This document shows, piece by piece, positions 25,825 to 33,939 of a stretch of 64,000 bases of DNA (positions are counted from its first letter, which is position 1; every line of letters begins with the position of its first letter). The stretch is from Candidatus Nyctobacter psychrophilus (lineage in GTDB: Bacteria; Vulcanimicrobiota; Vulcanimicrobiia; Vulcanimicrobiales; Vulcanimicrobiaceae): positions 1 to 64,000 of the forward strand of contig JACRTY010000005.1 of NCBI GenBank assembly GCA_014305025.1. Direction: 5' to 3'. The notes below the pieces were generated by a model. That model made no database searches. It saw only the letters and a list, made by a program, of their open reading frames with translations, and was not told the origin of the DNA. The position numbers and the translations under genes are program-made.

Positions 25825-26993
25825 ACGCTTTGGTCTATCACGGTCCGCGCAACGTCCGCGTCGACGACGTCCCTGAGCCGACGATGCTCGCCCCGACCGA
25901 TGCCATCGTACGAATCACGTCGACTGCAATCTGCGGTTCGGACTTGCACCTCTACAACGGCTACATCCCGACCGTCAAGCACGGCGACATCTTGGGTCAC
26001 GAGTTCATGGGCGTGGTCGAGTCCGTCGGCGATGCGGTGAAGAACGTGCGCGTCGGCGACCGCGTGGTCGTGCCGTTCACCATCGCGTGCGGCGGCTGCA
26101 ACAACTGCAAAGCCGGCTTCACGTCGCTGTGCGACAACTCCAATCCCAACCAAGATACCGCCAACATCGTGACGGGACACTCGCCGAGCGGATTGTACGG
26201 ATACTCGCACGCGTTCGGCGGTTACCCCGGCGGTCAGGCGCAATACGTGCGCGTGGTGTTCGCCGATGCGAACGCCTTCAAGGTCCCCGATGGGCTGACC
26301 GACGAGCAAGTCTTGTTTCTGACCGACATCTTCCCGACGGGCTATCAGGCCGTCGAGCAGTGCGACATCAAGCCGGGCGACGTCGTCGCAATTTGGGGCT
26401 GCGGTCCGGTCGGCTTGTTCGCGATCCAAAGCGCATTCTTACTCGGTGCTTCCAAAGTGCTCGCCATGGATCGCCTGCCGGACCGCCTCGAACGCGCACA
26501 AGGTTTCGGGGCCGAACCCATTCATTTTGAAAAGGACGACGTCCTCAAGGAGCTCAATCGGCGCACCGCCGGCCGCGGCCCCGATGCCGTCATCGACTGC
26601 GTCGGCATGGAAGCGCACGGCGCCACGATCGACGCCATGCTCGATAAGGTGAAGCAAGTCGCGAAGTTGACCCTCGACCGCACGCACGTCGTGCGGCAGG
26701 CGATCTACACGTGTGCCAAGGGTGGCGCCGTTTCGATCCCCGGCGTGTACGTCGGCTTCGTCGACATGTTTCCGCTCGGGTCGCTATTCGCGAAGGGCTT
26801 GCGCCTACGCACCGGACAGACGAACGTGCACCGTTACCTGCCGACGTTGCTCGACTACATCGCGAGCGGCAAGGTCAAACCCCAGGACATCATCACGCAC
26901 CGCTTCGGCCTCACCGAAGCCGCCGACGCGTACAAGATGTTCGTCGACAAGTCCGACGACGTGCAGAAGATCGTGCTGGACCCGGCGGCATAA
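25821..26993 (+). CDS. Zinc-dependent alcohol/formaldehyde dehydrogenase-like protein
   Basis: A 390-residue medium-chain dehydrogenase. Catalytic zinc residues are in AICGSDLHLYNG and GHEFMGVVESVG. The structural zinc loop has four Cys (CGGCNNCKAGFTSLC). The Rossmann motif is AIWGCGPVGLFAIQSAFLLG with an acidic NAD-selecting residue in VLAMDRLPDR. The long insert after the zinc loop and the length resemble glutathione-independent formaldehyde dehydrogenases. The true substrate is not shown. It is coupled to the SRPBCC gene upstream. Confidence 0.92.
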   Translation: MNALVYHGPRNVRVDDVPEPTMLAPTDAIVRITSTAICGSDLHLYNGYIPTVKHGDILGHEFMGVVESVGDAVKNVRVGDRVVVPFTIACGGCNNCKAGFTSLCDNSNPNQDTANIVTGHSPSGLYGYSHAFGGYPGGQAQYVRVVFADANAFKVPDGLTDEQVLFLTDIFPTGYQAVEQCDIKPGDVVAIWGCGPVGLFAIQSAFLLGASKVLAMDRLPDRLERAQGFGAEPIHFEKDDVLKELNRRTAGRGPDAVIDCVGMEAHGATIDAMLDKVKQVAKLTLDRTHVVRQAIYTCAKGGAVSIPGVYVGFVDMFPLGSLFAKGLRLRTGQTNVHRYLPTLLDYIASGKVKPQDIITHRFGLTEAADAYKMFVDKSDDVQKIVLDPAA

Positions 26994-27032
26994 AACAGAA
27001 CGACCTCACCACCCAGGCTGAGGCTAGACTCA

Positions 27033-27560
27033 TTATGGGGTTAGGTCGGGGTACCATACGTGGAACGGCAAGCGCGGCGCGTTCTCGGAGAGCCGCGGGG
27101 CATGATCGAACCACGCCAACTCTTCGCCAAGCCACCGCGTTCCCGTGCTCTCCGCGCTAGAACGGCAGGCAACGCCCGCAAGTCCCGCGTTTCGAGCACG
27201 CCTTCCGATCGGTCGGCAACGTTCGTATCCGATGCCGTACGGATATGTCGAAGGTAAGCGTAAGCCGCGCAAGCCCAAGTCCGTAACGACGTCCAATGTG
27301 CGACTAAGGGGTACATCAAGGCTGATGAGTATCGGTCTGCGATCGAGCTGCAGGTCGAACAATCCGATCGCGCGACCGCGATGCTGCCACCTTGCATTGG
27401 CTGCCGCAACGTCGAGCGTGCGATTCAAATAAAGCGCGCCGAACTCAGTCGGCGGATTCCAGCGGCCGCCTGCCACCTTTGAAAACGATGTATCGAGCGG
27501 ATTTGTCCACTCGGGCTTCGCAACCCGAAGATAGGTGCCGCCGCGCCCAATAACGCGCAT
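27033..27560 (-). CDS. RES-domain toxin (NAD-degrading type)
   Basis: A 175-residue RES-domain protein: GGTYLRVAKPEWTNPLDTSF, then GGRWNPPTEFGALYLN (RES arginine and tyrosine region) and LAGVACRSSAES (serine region). RES toxins of the Xre-RES family deplete NAD+. The glutamate normally found after the YLN strand is not obvious (VAAANARW), so activity is uncertain. It shares one base with the upstream antitoxin gene. Confidence 0.8.
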   Translation of the reverse strand: MRVIGRGGTYLRVAKPEWTNPLDTSFSKVAGGRWNPPTEFGALYLNRTLDVAAANARWQHRGRAIGLFDLQLDRRPILISLDVPLSRTLDVVTDLGLRGLRLPSTYPYGIGYERCRPIGRRARNAGLAGVACRSSAESTGTRWLGEELAWFDHAPRLSENAPRLPFHVWYPDLTP

Positions 27561-27916
27561 CAGCCGCCGTAGGCAAAGAGTCGATGAAGGTAGGCGTAGA
27601 CCGCCTCGGCCCCTTCATTACGGATCGTTTGCAGAATCGTCCGATCGTCGAGCCACGCATCCGACGTCCGAACGATCTCAGGGATCCTGGAGGAAATCAC
27701 TTCGCGCTGCAAGGCAAGGGCGAGGTCATGGACCCGTTCGACGCTAGCTTGCCGCGATTGTGGGATGCCATGTTCGCGCCAACCAATCACAGACGTTCGC
27801 TGGACGTTGAATAAATCGGCTAACTCCGCCTCGCTCAGACCAAAGATGCTGCGAATGGCCGTAAGGATGGCGCTCGCCTTTGAATCGAGAGTTTTCACCT
27901 CCCCATGATACTGCAC
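27560..27916 (-). CDS. Xre/MbcA/ParS-type antitoxin
   Basis: A 118-residue antitoxin with a helix-turn-helix (LSEAELADLFNVQRTSVIGW) and a C-terminal ParS-like toxin-binding domain (SSRIPEIVRTSDAWLDDRTI, then AVYAYLHRLFAYGG). Its stop overlaps the RES toxin start, the usual gene order for this system. It sits between the dehydrogenase operon and the dnaE2 promoter, on the opposite strand. Confidence 0.82.
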   Translation of the reverse strand: MQYHGEVKTLDSKASAILTAIRSIFGLSEAELADLFNVQRTSVIGWREHGIPQSRQASVERVHDLALALQREVISSRIPEIVRTSDAWLDDRTILQTIRNEGAEAVYAYLHRLFAYGG

Positions 27917-27980
27917 TGTGTCGGAGCCATCAAGGAGCCTACATGCTGGTAATCATTTGAGCATCACCGCTTCAATTCCA

Positions 27981-28009
27981 TTGACTACGAACGCATGTTC
28001 GCTTACGCT
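27981..28009 (+). promoter_or_regulatory. dnaE2 promoter with LexA (SOS) box
   Basis: -35 TTGACT (27981-27986), a 17-base spacer containing CGAACGCATGTTCG (27988-28001), and -10-like TACGCT (28004-28009). The ATG is eight bases further on, at 28018, with no ribosome site: the same architecture as imuA and imuB. Confidence 0.8.
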
Positions 28010-28017
28010 AGCGCCCC

Positions 28018-31000
28018 ATGCCTGCTGCGGGTTATGCCGAGTTGCACTGCCGGTCGAATTTCTCGTTTCTCCAGGGGGCTTCGCATCCTGAGGAGTTAGT
28101 CGAGCGGGCTGCTGCGCTTGAGCTCCATGCGCTGGCACTGACCGATCGGGACGGTGTTTACGGTGCCGTGCGGTTTGCAAAGCATGCGAAGGCCACCAAG
28201 GTCGGGGCGATCGTCGGGTGCGAGCTGACGCTCGATCTGCCCGAGCTGCGGCCCAAGCGTCGGCGTACGTTGACGGCCCAAGAGTCGGCGCGGCTGCCGC
28301 GCATCGTGTTGCTCGCCGAGGACGAGGGCGGCTACGCAAACCTAATGCGCGCGATCTCGGCGGCCCAACTGCGCGGCAAGAAGCGCGACGCGCGTTTACG
28401 GTTGAGCGATCTCGCCGGAAAAGCCAAGGGGCTCATTGCGCTCTCCGGCTCAGCGCATGGATACGCCGAGGAGGCGCTCCTGCGCGACGACCGTGCGACC
28501 GCGCATGAGCGTTACGCGCTGCTGAGAGATGTCTTTCCCGGTGCCTTCTTCATCGAATTGCAACATCACTTACGGAACGACGATGCGCGACTCGTACACG
28601 CGCAACTGGCACTCGCCCAAGTACTCGGTTTGCCGTCTGTCGCGACCAACGGCGTAGCCTATGCGGGCCCCGACGACGCCGCGCTCTGCGACGTGCTGAC
28701 ATGCGTACGTTGCTGCACGAACTTGGCGAATGCCGGCACGCTGCTGCTTCCCAATCATGAATTCTACCTGAAGAGTCCTGCGCAAATGCAGCGCATCTTT
28801 GCGCCGTATCCGCAAGCGCTGCGCAACACGCTGGCGATCGCGGAACGCTGCCGGTTTCGGCTCAACAAACTCGCCGGACAATTTCCGCTCTTTCCGATTC
28901 CGCCCGAAGAGTCGAGCACGCATTCGTACCTGCGCACGCTCGTCATGGCCGGCGCGCGCCAACGGTACGGCCAGCCGCTGGAATCGAAGGTCGAACGGCA
29001 GCTCGAATACGAGCTCGGCATCATCGCGCGCATGGACCTCGCGGGATATTTTCTCGTCGTCTGGGACATCGCGCGCGCCGCTGCGGAACTCGGCGTTCTC
29101 TGCCAGGGGCGCGGGTCCGCTGCCAACTCGGCCGTTTGCTATGCGCTCGGCATCACTGCCGTCGACCCAATCGGCATGAATTTGCTCTTCGAACGTTTTC
29201 TCTCCGAAGAGCGCAATGAAATTCCCGACATCGACATCGATTTCGCGCATCAAGATCGCGAAAAGGTGATCCAGTACGTGTACGACCGGTACGATCGCGA
29301 ACATGCCGCGATGACGGCCGAGGTCATCACGTACGGGACGCGCTCCGCCATCCGCGACGTCGGCAAAGCACTTGGGCTGTCGCTCGCGCACATCGATGCG
29401 ATCGCCAGGGAATACGATGCGACCGAATCGCTGGCCGGCGTCGGCACGGCAGGCAAGGAGTCGAGCGAAACCGGCACGGTCAACAAAACCGACACACACG
29501 ACGGAACACCGGACGGCAAACCCGACGCACCACAACAGATCGGGGAAGCGACCGGCGCGTTACTGCTCGCGCTCTGCCGGCGGATCGACGGTTTTCCGCG
29601 CCACATGGGCATTCATTCGGGCGGCATGGTGATCACGCGCGACCCGCTCGTGCAGGTGGCGCCGGTCGAATGGGCTTCGATGCGTGATCGCACGATCGTG
29701 CAGTGGGACAAAGACGACCTAGCCGACCTCGGGCTCATCAAGATCGACTTGTTGGGCCTGGGGATGCTGTCGCTGCTGCGCGACGCGTTCGCGCTGCACC
29801 GGCGCCGCTATGGTGACGCGCGGGCACCGCTGTCGCTCGGAACGATTCCGCCCGACGACGCAGCCACGTACGCCATGCTCCAGCGTGCCGACTCGATCGG
29901 CACGTTCCAAATCGAATCACGCGCGCAACAGTCGATGCTCCCACGCATGAAGCCCGCGTGCTTTTACGATCTGGTCATGCAGGTTGCGATCATTCGACCG
30001 GGGCCGATTCAAGGCGACATGATTCACCCGTTCCTGCGCCGGCGTAGCGGCCTGGAACCCGTAACGTATCCGCATCTTAAACTAAAGCCCGTGCTCGAAC
30101 GAACGCTCGGCGTGCCGCTGTTCCAAGAACAAGGCATGCGCATGGCCATTGAAGCCGCGGGATTCTCGCCGGGCCAAGCCGATACGCTGCGGCGTGCAAT
30201 GGGACACAAACGTTCGCGCCAGCGCATGGCCGAGATTTACCCGAAGCTCGTCGAAGGCATGGTCGAAAACGGCATCGACCGCGCAGCCGCGCAGCAGCTC
30301 TACCACATGCTCGAAGGTTTCGCCGACTACGGTTTTCCCGAGTCGCACGCCGCGAGCTTCGCGCTGCTCTCCTACGCGTCGTCGTACGTCAAGTGCCATG
30401 AGCCGGCGATCTTTTTGGCGGCGATTCTCAACGTGCAGCCGATGGGCTTCTATTCGACCGAAGTGCTCGTCAACGACGCGCGCCGCCACGGCGTCGTCGT
30501 CAAACCCGTCGCCGTGAACGCAAGCGAATTCTGGAGCTTCGTCGACGATGACGGTGCGACGCGCTTGGGCTTTCACGTCATCCGCGGGCTCGGTGAAGGG
30601 CAGCGCGAGCAGCTCGAAGCGGGCTTGCGCGGCGGGGCGTTCAGCGATCTCGGCGAGTTCGCCGCCCGAACGCAACTGGGGAAGGAGGCGCTCGAAAATC
30701 TCGCCGTCGCCGGTGCATTCGCGCCGTGGTTCGCCACGCGCCGTGATGCGATGTGGGCCTTGCGCGCGCTCGACGAACGCGAGGCGCGCGGAGAACTCGG
30801 CCGCGGCATGGAGATCGACGACGAGCCGCAGCCGGCCTTCGCGCCCCTCTCGCCGCGCGAAATAACGACCTTCGACGTCTGGGGAACGGGCGTGACGACC
30901 GGTCCGCAACCGATCGCGCACTTCCGCGCCGAACTCGACCGGCAGCGCGTCCTCGCCGCCGAGCGCCTACCGGCGATGCCGAACCATCTCGTTTGCAAGG

Positions 31001-31269
31001 TCGGCGGGATGGTGATCACGCGGCAGCGTCCCGGCACGGCCAAAGGCTTCGTCTTCCTCACGCTCGAGGATGAGACGGGCCTGGTCAACGTCATCGTCAA
31101 CCCCGCCGTTTATGAATGCAACCGCCGCGTCATCCGCACTTCGACCGCGCTCATCATCGAAGGCATCCTGCAAAAGGATCAGGGCTGCATCGACGTGCTC
31201 GCCAAGCGTTTTTGGCCGCTTGAAACGCACGACACGTTTACGGGAATACACGCGCGAAACTTTCGGTGA
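28018..31269 (+). CDS. dnaE2: Error-prone DNA polymerase III alpha subunit (DnaE2/ImuC)
   Basis: A 1083-residue C-family polymerase for SOS translesion synthesis. The PHP domain starts YAELHCRSNFSFLQGASHPE. Palm motifs are CQGRGSAANSAVCYALGI and the acidic NEIPDIDIDFAHQDREKV. The fingers, HhH and OB fold follow ([36 protein letters not shown]) and the protein ends in IHARNFR. Residues about 471-509 are a low-complexity Thr/Gly/Asp/Lys insert not typical of DnaE2. The start is fixed by the SOS promoter. Parts of its 3' end recur as fragments at 35.5 and 36.9-37.5 kb. Confidence 0.97.
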   Translation: MPAAGYAELHCRSNFSFLQGASHPEELVERAAALELHALALTDRDGVYGAVRFAKHAKATKVGAIVGCELTLDLPELRPKRRRTLTAQESARLPRIVLLAEDEGGYANLMRAISAAQLRGKKRDARLRLSDLAGKAKGLIALSGSAHGYAEEALLRDDRATAHERYALLRDVFPGAFFIELQHHLRNDDARLVHAQLALAQVLGLPSVATNGVAYAGPDDAALCDVLTCVRCCTNLANAGTLLLPNHEFYLKSPAQMQRIFAPYPQALRNTLAIAERCRFRLNKLAGQFPLFPIPPEESSTHSYLRTLVMAGARQRYGQPLESKVERQLEYELGIIARMDLAGYFLVVWDIARAAAELGVLCQGRGSAANSAVCYALGITAVDPIGMNLLFERFLSEERNEIPDIDIDFAHQDREKVIQYVYDRYDREHAAMTAEVITYGTRSAIRDVGKALGLSLAHIDAIAREYDATESLAGVGTAGKESSETGTVNKTDTHDGTPDGKPDAPQQIGEATGALLLALCRRIDGFPRHMGIHSGGMVITRDPLVQVAPVEWASMRDRTIVQWDKDDLADLGLIKIDLLGLGMLSLLRDAFALHRRRYGDARAPLSLGTIPPDDAATYAMLQRADSIGTFQIESRAQQSMLPRMKPACFYDLVMQVAIIRPGPIQGDMIHPFLRRRSGLEPVTYPHLKLKPVLERTLGVPLFQEQGMRMAIEAAGFSPGQADTLRRAMGHKRSRQRMAEIYPKLVEGMVENGIDRAAAQQLYHMLEGFADYGFPESHAASFALLSYASSYVKCHEPAIFLAAILNVQPMGFYSTEVLVNDARRHGVVVKPVAVNASEFWSFVDDDGATRLGFHVIRGLGEGQREQLEAGLRGGAFSDLGEFAARTQLGKEALENLAVAGAFAPWFATRRDAMWALRALDEREARGELGRGMEIDDEPQPAFAPLSPREITTFDVWGTGVTTGPQPIAHFRAELDRQRVLAAERLPAMPNHLVCKVGGMVITRQRPGTAKGFVFLTLEDETGLVNVIVNPAVYECNRRVIRTSTALIIEGILQKDQGCIDVLAKRFWPLETHDTFTGIHARNFR

Positions 31270-31303
31270 TAGAGCGGCAGACGCTATCCATCTCTACGTT
31301 GAT

Positions 31304-31510
31304 ATGAGCAAGGCGTTCCGTTACAATGTTGACGTGACGCCGAGACTTCCCGGCAACCTTGAAGACGCAAGGCACACGTTGCAGCGCATGGCCGAGCGCC
31401 GTATCGCATGGGCAGAGATTGTCGCAGTCGTCGAGAATCCCCAACGCGTCATGCAAGGGCACTCGGACAGGAAAAGCACTTCTATGGCGTTGTGGCAGCC
31501 GTCGCCTTCG
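31304..31510 (+). pseudogene. DUF4258-like toxin remnant, frameshifted
   Basis: From the ATG at 31304 the frame reads RHTLQRMAERRIAWAEIVAV, then VENPQRVMQGHS, the DUF4258 (RelE-like) N-terminal pattern. The continuation QEKHFYGVVAAVAFARVRVQ is in another frame, so there is a shift near 31465. After 31510 the sequence switches to a copied antitoxin segment. The gene is broken and its 3' end replaced. Confidence 0.55.
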
Positions 31511-31590
31511 CTCGGGTACGAGTCCAGGACCGAATCTGCGGCGCATGCCGCGTCGACGCTCTCATCCTCTCGTTTCGGCATACGCCTAGT
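31510..31590 (-). repeat. Copy of the 5' end of the Phd antitoxin gene at 36.3 kb
   Basis: About 80 bases align with 36255-36335, covering the start codon region and the first 15 or so codons of the antitoxin. Both read MRASTRHAP on the minus strand, then QIRSWT here and RIQSWT there. The rest of the gene is absent. The fragment fuses onto the DUF4258 remnant. Confidence 0.75.
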
Positions 31591-31710
31591 TTAGAACAGG
31601 ACCGGAACGATGTCGAAGCCCGCGGTGACGAAAGTGGAACGTCGTGCCGCCCTCTATCTTGATCCGGCCAGAGCTCCAGAAAACCACCGTTTTCGCTCGC
31701 TCCCCCGAAA

Positions 31711-32007
31711 TCAAATCGTGAGCGGTACCCCTTCGCGCGGCACGGGCTTGATCTTTGCGAACTTCTTTGCAAGCGCGCGATCGTGCTCCACATGCCAGAC
31801 GTCCCACGTTGCCTGCAGTCGCATCCAAAACTCGGCTGAGACCCCCAGAGCGCGCTCGAGCCGCTTCGCCATCTCCGGGGTGAGAGAGCGCCGTCCGCGG
31901 ACGAACGTGTTGAGGTTGCCGCGCGAGATTCCGATGCGATCGGCGAAGTCTGCCTGCGTGATCCCGAGCGGTTCCAGAAACTCGAACGCGAGCATCTCGC
32001 CGGGCAT
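31711..32007 (-). CDS. higA: HigA-type XRE antitoxin
   Basis: A 98-residue HigA/VapI antitoxin: MLAFEFLEPLGITQADFADR, IGISRGNLNTFVRGRRSLTP, MAKRLERALGVSAEFWMRLQ, then a C-terminal VWHVEHD helix. The ATG at 32007 has GGAG upstream. Its HigB toxin should precede it, but only the last 35 codons remain (32019-32126). It may now act as an orphan regulator. Confidence 0.9.
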   Translation of the reverse strand: MPGEMLAFEFLEPLGITQADFADRIGISRGNLNTFVRGRRSLTPEMAKRLERALGVSAEFWMRLQATWDVWHVEHDRALAKKFAKIKPVPREGVPLTI

Positions 32008-32018
32008 GGTTGTGCTCC

Positions 32019-32126
32019 TTAGTGGTAGTCGTTAATCTCGATGCGCTGTGGACCATGCTCATTCCACAGAAAGCAGATGCGGTATTGACGATTGATACGG
32101 ATGCTGTACTGTCCGGCGCGGTCGCC
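32019..32126 (-). pseudogene. HigB toxin C-terminal remnant
   Basis: The frame reads GDRAGQYSIRINRQYRICFL, then WNEHGPQRIEINDYH and stop, the canonical HigB/RelE-like C terminus. An in-frame TAG at 32127-32129 lies immediately before this segment, and the first two-thirds of the toxin are missing. The stop is 11 bases before higA, the normal HigB-HigA spacing. Confidence 0.75.
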
Positions 32127-32215
32127 CTAACCGAACGGCGACGTGCAACATTTTCGACAGAACACAAGAAGAGCGATGGGAATTCTCGTGCCGTCCGATT
32201 GGCGCTGCGTGCTTG

Positions 32216-32677
32216 TCATGCTTCATCCTCTAGGAGAGCCGCCACGTCGCGTAAATCACTCGGGCGTCCACTCGCGCGTTTGTTGGCGATGTAATCGTCC
32301 CGGGAAATCACAAACACGGGAACGTCGGCGTAGAAAGACCGTTGTCGTGCTTCCCACGCATCGCCGAAGACGACGCCCGAGATGTCGTTTAAGACATCTA
32401 CCCGAATCGGCTCGGTTCCGATTTGAAAAACGCAGTCCGGATCGCAAAAGTCGGCTTCGTTGATGCCGCCGAGCGAAGCGCCGAAACGAGCGAGCGCCCG
32501 AAAAACCCGGCCCGGATTTTCGCCTGCCGGATCGACCCAGACATCAAGGTCCTTTGTGTATCGGGGTCGCCCGTAATGCGCCAAAGCGAAGCCGCCGATG
32601 ATGAGGTACCTAACGCCCTCGTCGTTGAAGAGCGACAACAGTTCTCTGAAGTCGCCGCTGCTCCTCAGGGATTCCAT
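32216..32677 (-). CDS. Nucleotidyltransferase-fold protein (MNT/AbiEii-like)
   Basis: A 153-residue protein with the DNA-polymerase-beta nucleotidyltransferase core: YLIIGGFALAHYGRPRYTKD gives the GG motif and DLDVWVDP the paired aspartates. PIRVDVLNDISGV would hold the third acidic residue, and the C terminus is VISRDDYIANKRASGRPSDL, a pattern seen in small toxin-like or DUF6036-type proteins. It overlaps the small gene upstream by 68 bases, which suggests a two-gene toxin-antitoxin-like unit. Target unknown. Confidence 0.8.
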   Translation of the reverse strand: MESLRSSGDFRELLSLFNDEGVRYLIIGGFALAHYGRPRYTKDLDVWVDPAGENPGRVFRALARFGASLGGINEADFCDPDCVFQIGTEPIRVDVLNDISGVVFGDAWEARQRSFYADVPVFVISRDDYIANKRASGRPSDLRDVAALLEDEA

Positions 32678-32834
32678 GTATGTCCATCCAAGCGACCGTC
32701 AGTGCCCAAAGATCGGAGAATCTTTGGGAAGGAGAGGCACGACGCCACTGTTCACGGTCGAGCCGGTCTGCCTCCGCCTTAAGGAGTTTCCTGAGCGCGA
32801 CGGTACGTCCACGCGTTTCTTCCTGCGGCGGCAT
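32610..32834 (-). CDS. Small protein paired with the nucleotidyltransferase
   Basis: A 74-residue basic protein: ALRKLLKAEADRLDREQWRR, ASPSQRFSDLWALTVAWMDI, EEQRRLQRTVVALQR. Short proteins of this pattern (WRxxSPxxRxxxLWxLTxxW and RLQRxVxxxxR) commonly precede MNT-type nucleotidyltransferases. It is probably the antitoxin or partner. The overlap with the next gene fits translational coupling. Confidence 0.7.
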   Translation of the reverse strand: MPPQEETRGRTVALRKLLKAEADRLDREQWRRASPSQRFSDLWALTVAWMDIHGIPEEQRRLQRTVVALQRRGR

Positions 32835-32857
32835 CGTATCACGAGTTTCGGGATCGC

Positions 32858-33458
32858 TCAGTCAATAACCCGGTACGTGCGGCTCCGCCGAATCCGCGCT
32901 GTTGGAGGAGCCGTACGCCGACGTGCCCGAGTATCTGCTGCGATGCCGCTTCCCAAGGCCGGCGAGAGCGCGATCCCGTGCGTGTGCTCAATGTCTTTGA
33001 AGATTTCGCGCACGATCGGGTCGGCGGTCGGGCTGGCATGACCGTGCAGTTTGTGCTGCTGCGCGATCGCCACGAGCCGCCGACGGACCGTCGAGACTTT
33101 CCGCTTACCGGCGAGTTCGACCAAGTACAAGGCGACGGCTTGCGGAGCCGCCGGAAGCTCCAGCTCAGCGTTGTTGACGCGCATCCCGTATTCGACGGCG
33201 ATGCGCAGCGCAAGTTCGAGACCCGCAGCGAAGCTCGAGTTGACCAAACTCCGCTTCGAACCACGCGCCCACGCGAGCCAAGTATGGAGCGACTTGTGCG
33301 CGTTCAGCTTCGAGGTTCGGTTCCGATGCGGGGTCCGTCGACTCGAGCAGGATCTTGCCGCCGTTGCGCAATAGAACTTCTTTCGCGCAGATCGGCGGTG
33401 CTGGGTCTAACTGCGAAGCCGGGTCAACGGAGCTCGGGCGATTGCGGCGCTTGGCCAT
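32858..33458 (-). pseudogene. Tyrosine recombinase remnant
   Basis: Two frames together give the N-terminal part of a phage-type integrase. The leader starts at 33458 (MAKRRNRPSSVD ... YLARVGAWFEAEF). After a frameshift near 33247 comes the SAM-like core-binding domain: LPAAPQAVALYLVELAGKRK, VSTVRRRLVAIAQQHKLHGH, DPIVREIFKDIEHTHGIA. The catalytic domain with R...HxxR...Y is absent and the tail from about 32950 is meaningless. This is a trace of a lost mobile element. Confidence 0.75.
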
Positions 33459-33934
33459 CAGGATTGAACCTTCGGCATCACCGTATCTCCGGTGACGATG
33501 CCCGCCGCACGAAGCGCTTGAAGAAACGCGTCCAGCGAAGCGACCCTGATCCTCTGGGCTTGGAGCGCATTCACTAAGTTATCGTCGAGGAGATCGCGAT
33601 CGAACGTCACGAGATATTCCGCTGCGCCGATGCGCGCCGTTTCAAGGAACATGTCATCGTTGCGATCGCGACACCCTTGCGGGACACCAGACAGCTCAAC
33701 GAGCTCCGCGGTACGCGCCAAAAACAGACCAAACTCGAGAACGTCGGCAGGCGGCAGGTGATGCATCGGACGCATCAAGACTTCAATATTCTCGTGCAGA
33801 ATATCCCGGCTCGTCACGATCTGAACATGTCCGTTCAGGCATGCCCGCAATATAAGCCTTGAGGCCGACGTTCCGCTTTGTGAGCGAAATGCACTCACCC
33901 AGACCGTCGTATCGAAGACCGCGCGTAATGGCAC
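33458..33934 (-). CDS. PIN-domain toxin (PIN_3 type)
   Basis: A 158-residue PIN protein of the 'putative toxin component' family: AVFDTTVWVSAFRSQSGTS (Asp8), SRDILHENIEVLMRP (Glu), CRDRNDDMFLETARIG (paired Asp) and YLVTFDRDLLDD. It lies five bases after a ribbon-helix-helix antitoxin gene. The last base of its stop is the first base of the recombinase remnant, so that junction may be a recombination edge. Confidence 0.88.
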   Translation of the reverse strand: MPLRAVFDTTVWVSAFRSQSGTSASRLILRACLNGHVQIVTSRDILHENIEVLMRPMHHLPPADVLEFGLFLARTAELVELSGVPQGCRDRNDDMFLETARIGAAEYLVTFDRDLLDDNLVNALQAQRIRVASLDAFLQALRAAGIVTGDTVMPKVQS

Positions 33935-33939
33935 CCGAA

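Noticed and set aside
31610-32035. Plus-strand ORF starting MSKPAVTKVERRAAL
   Set aside because: It runs antisense through higA and shows no family; only its first 80 bases are outside, and those are uninterpretable debris.
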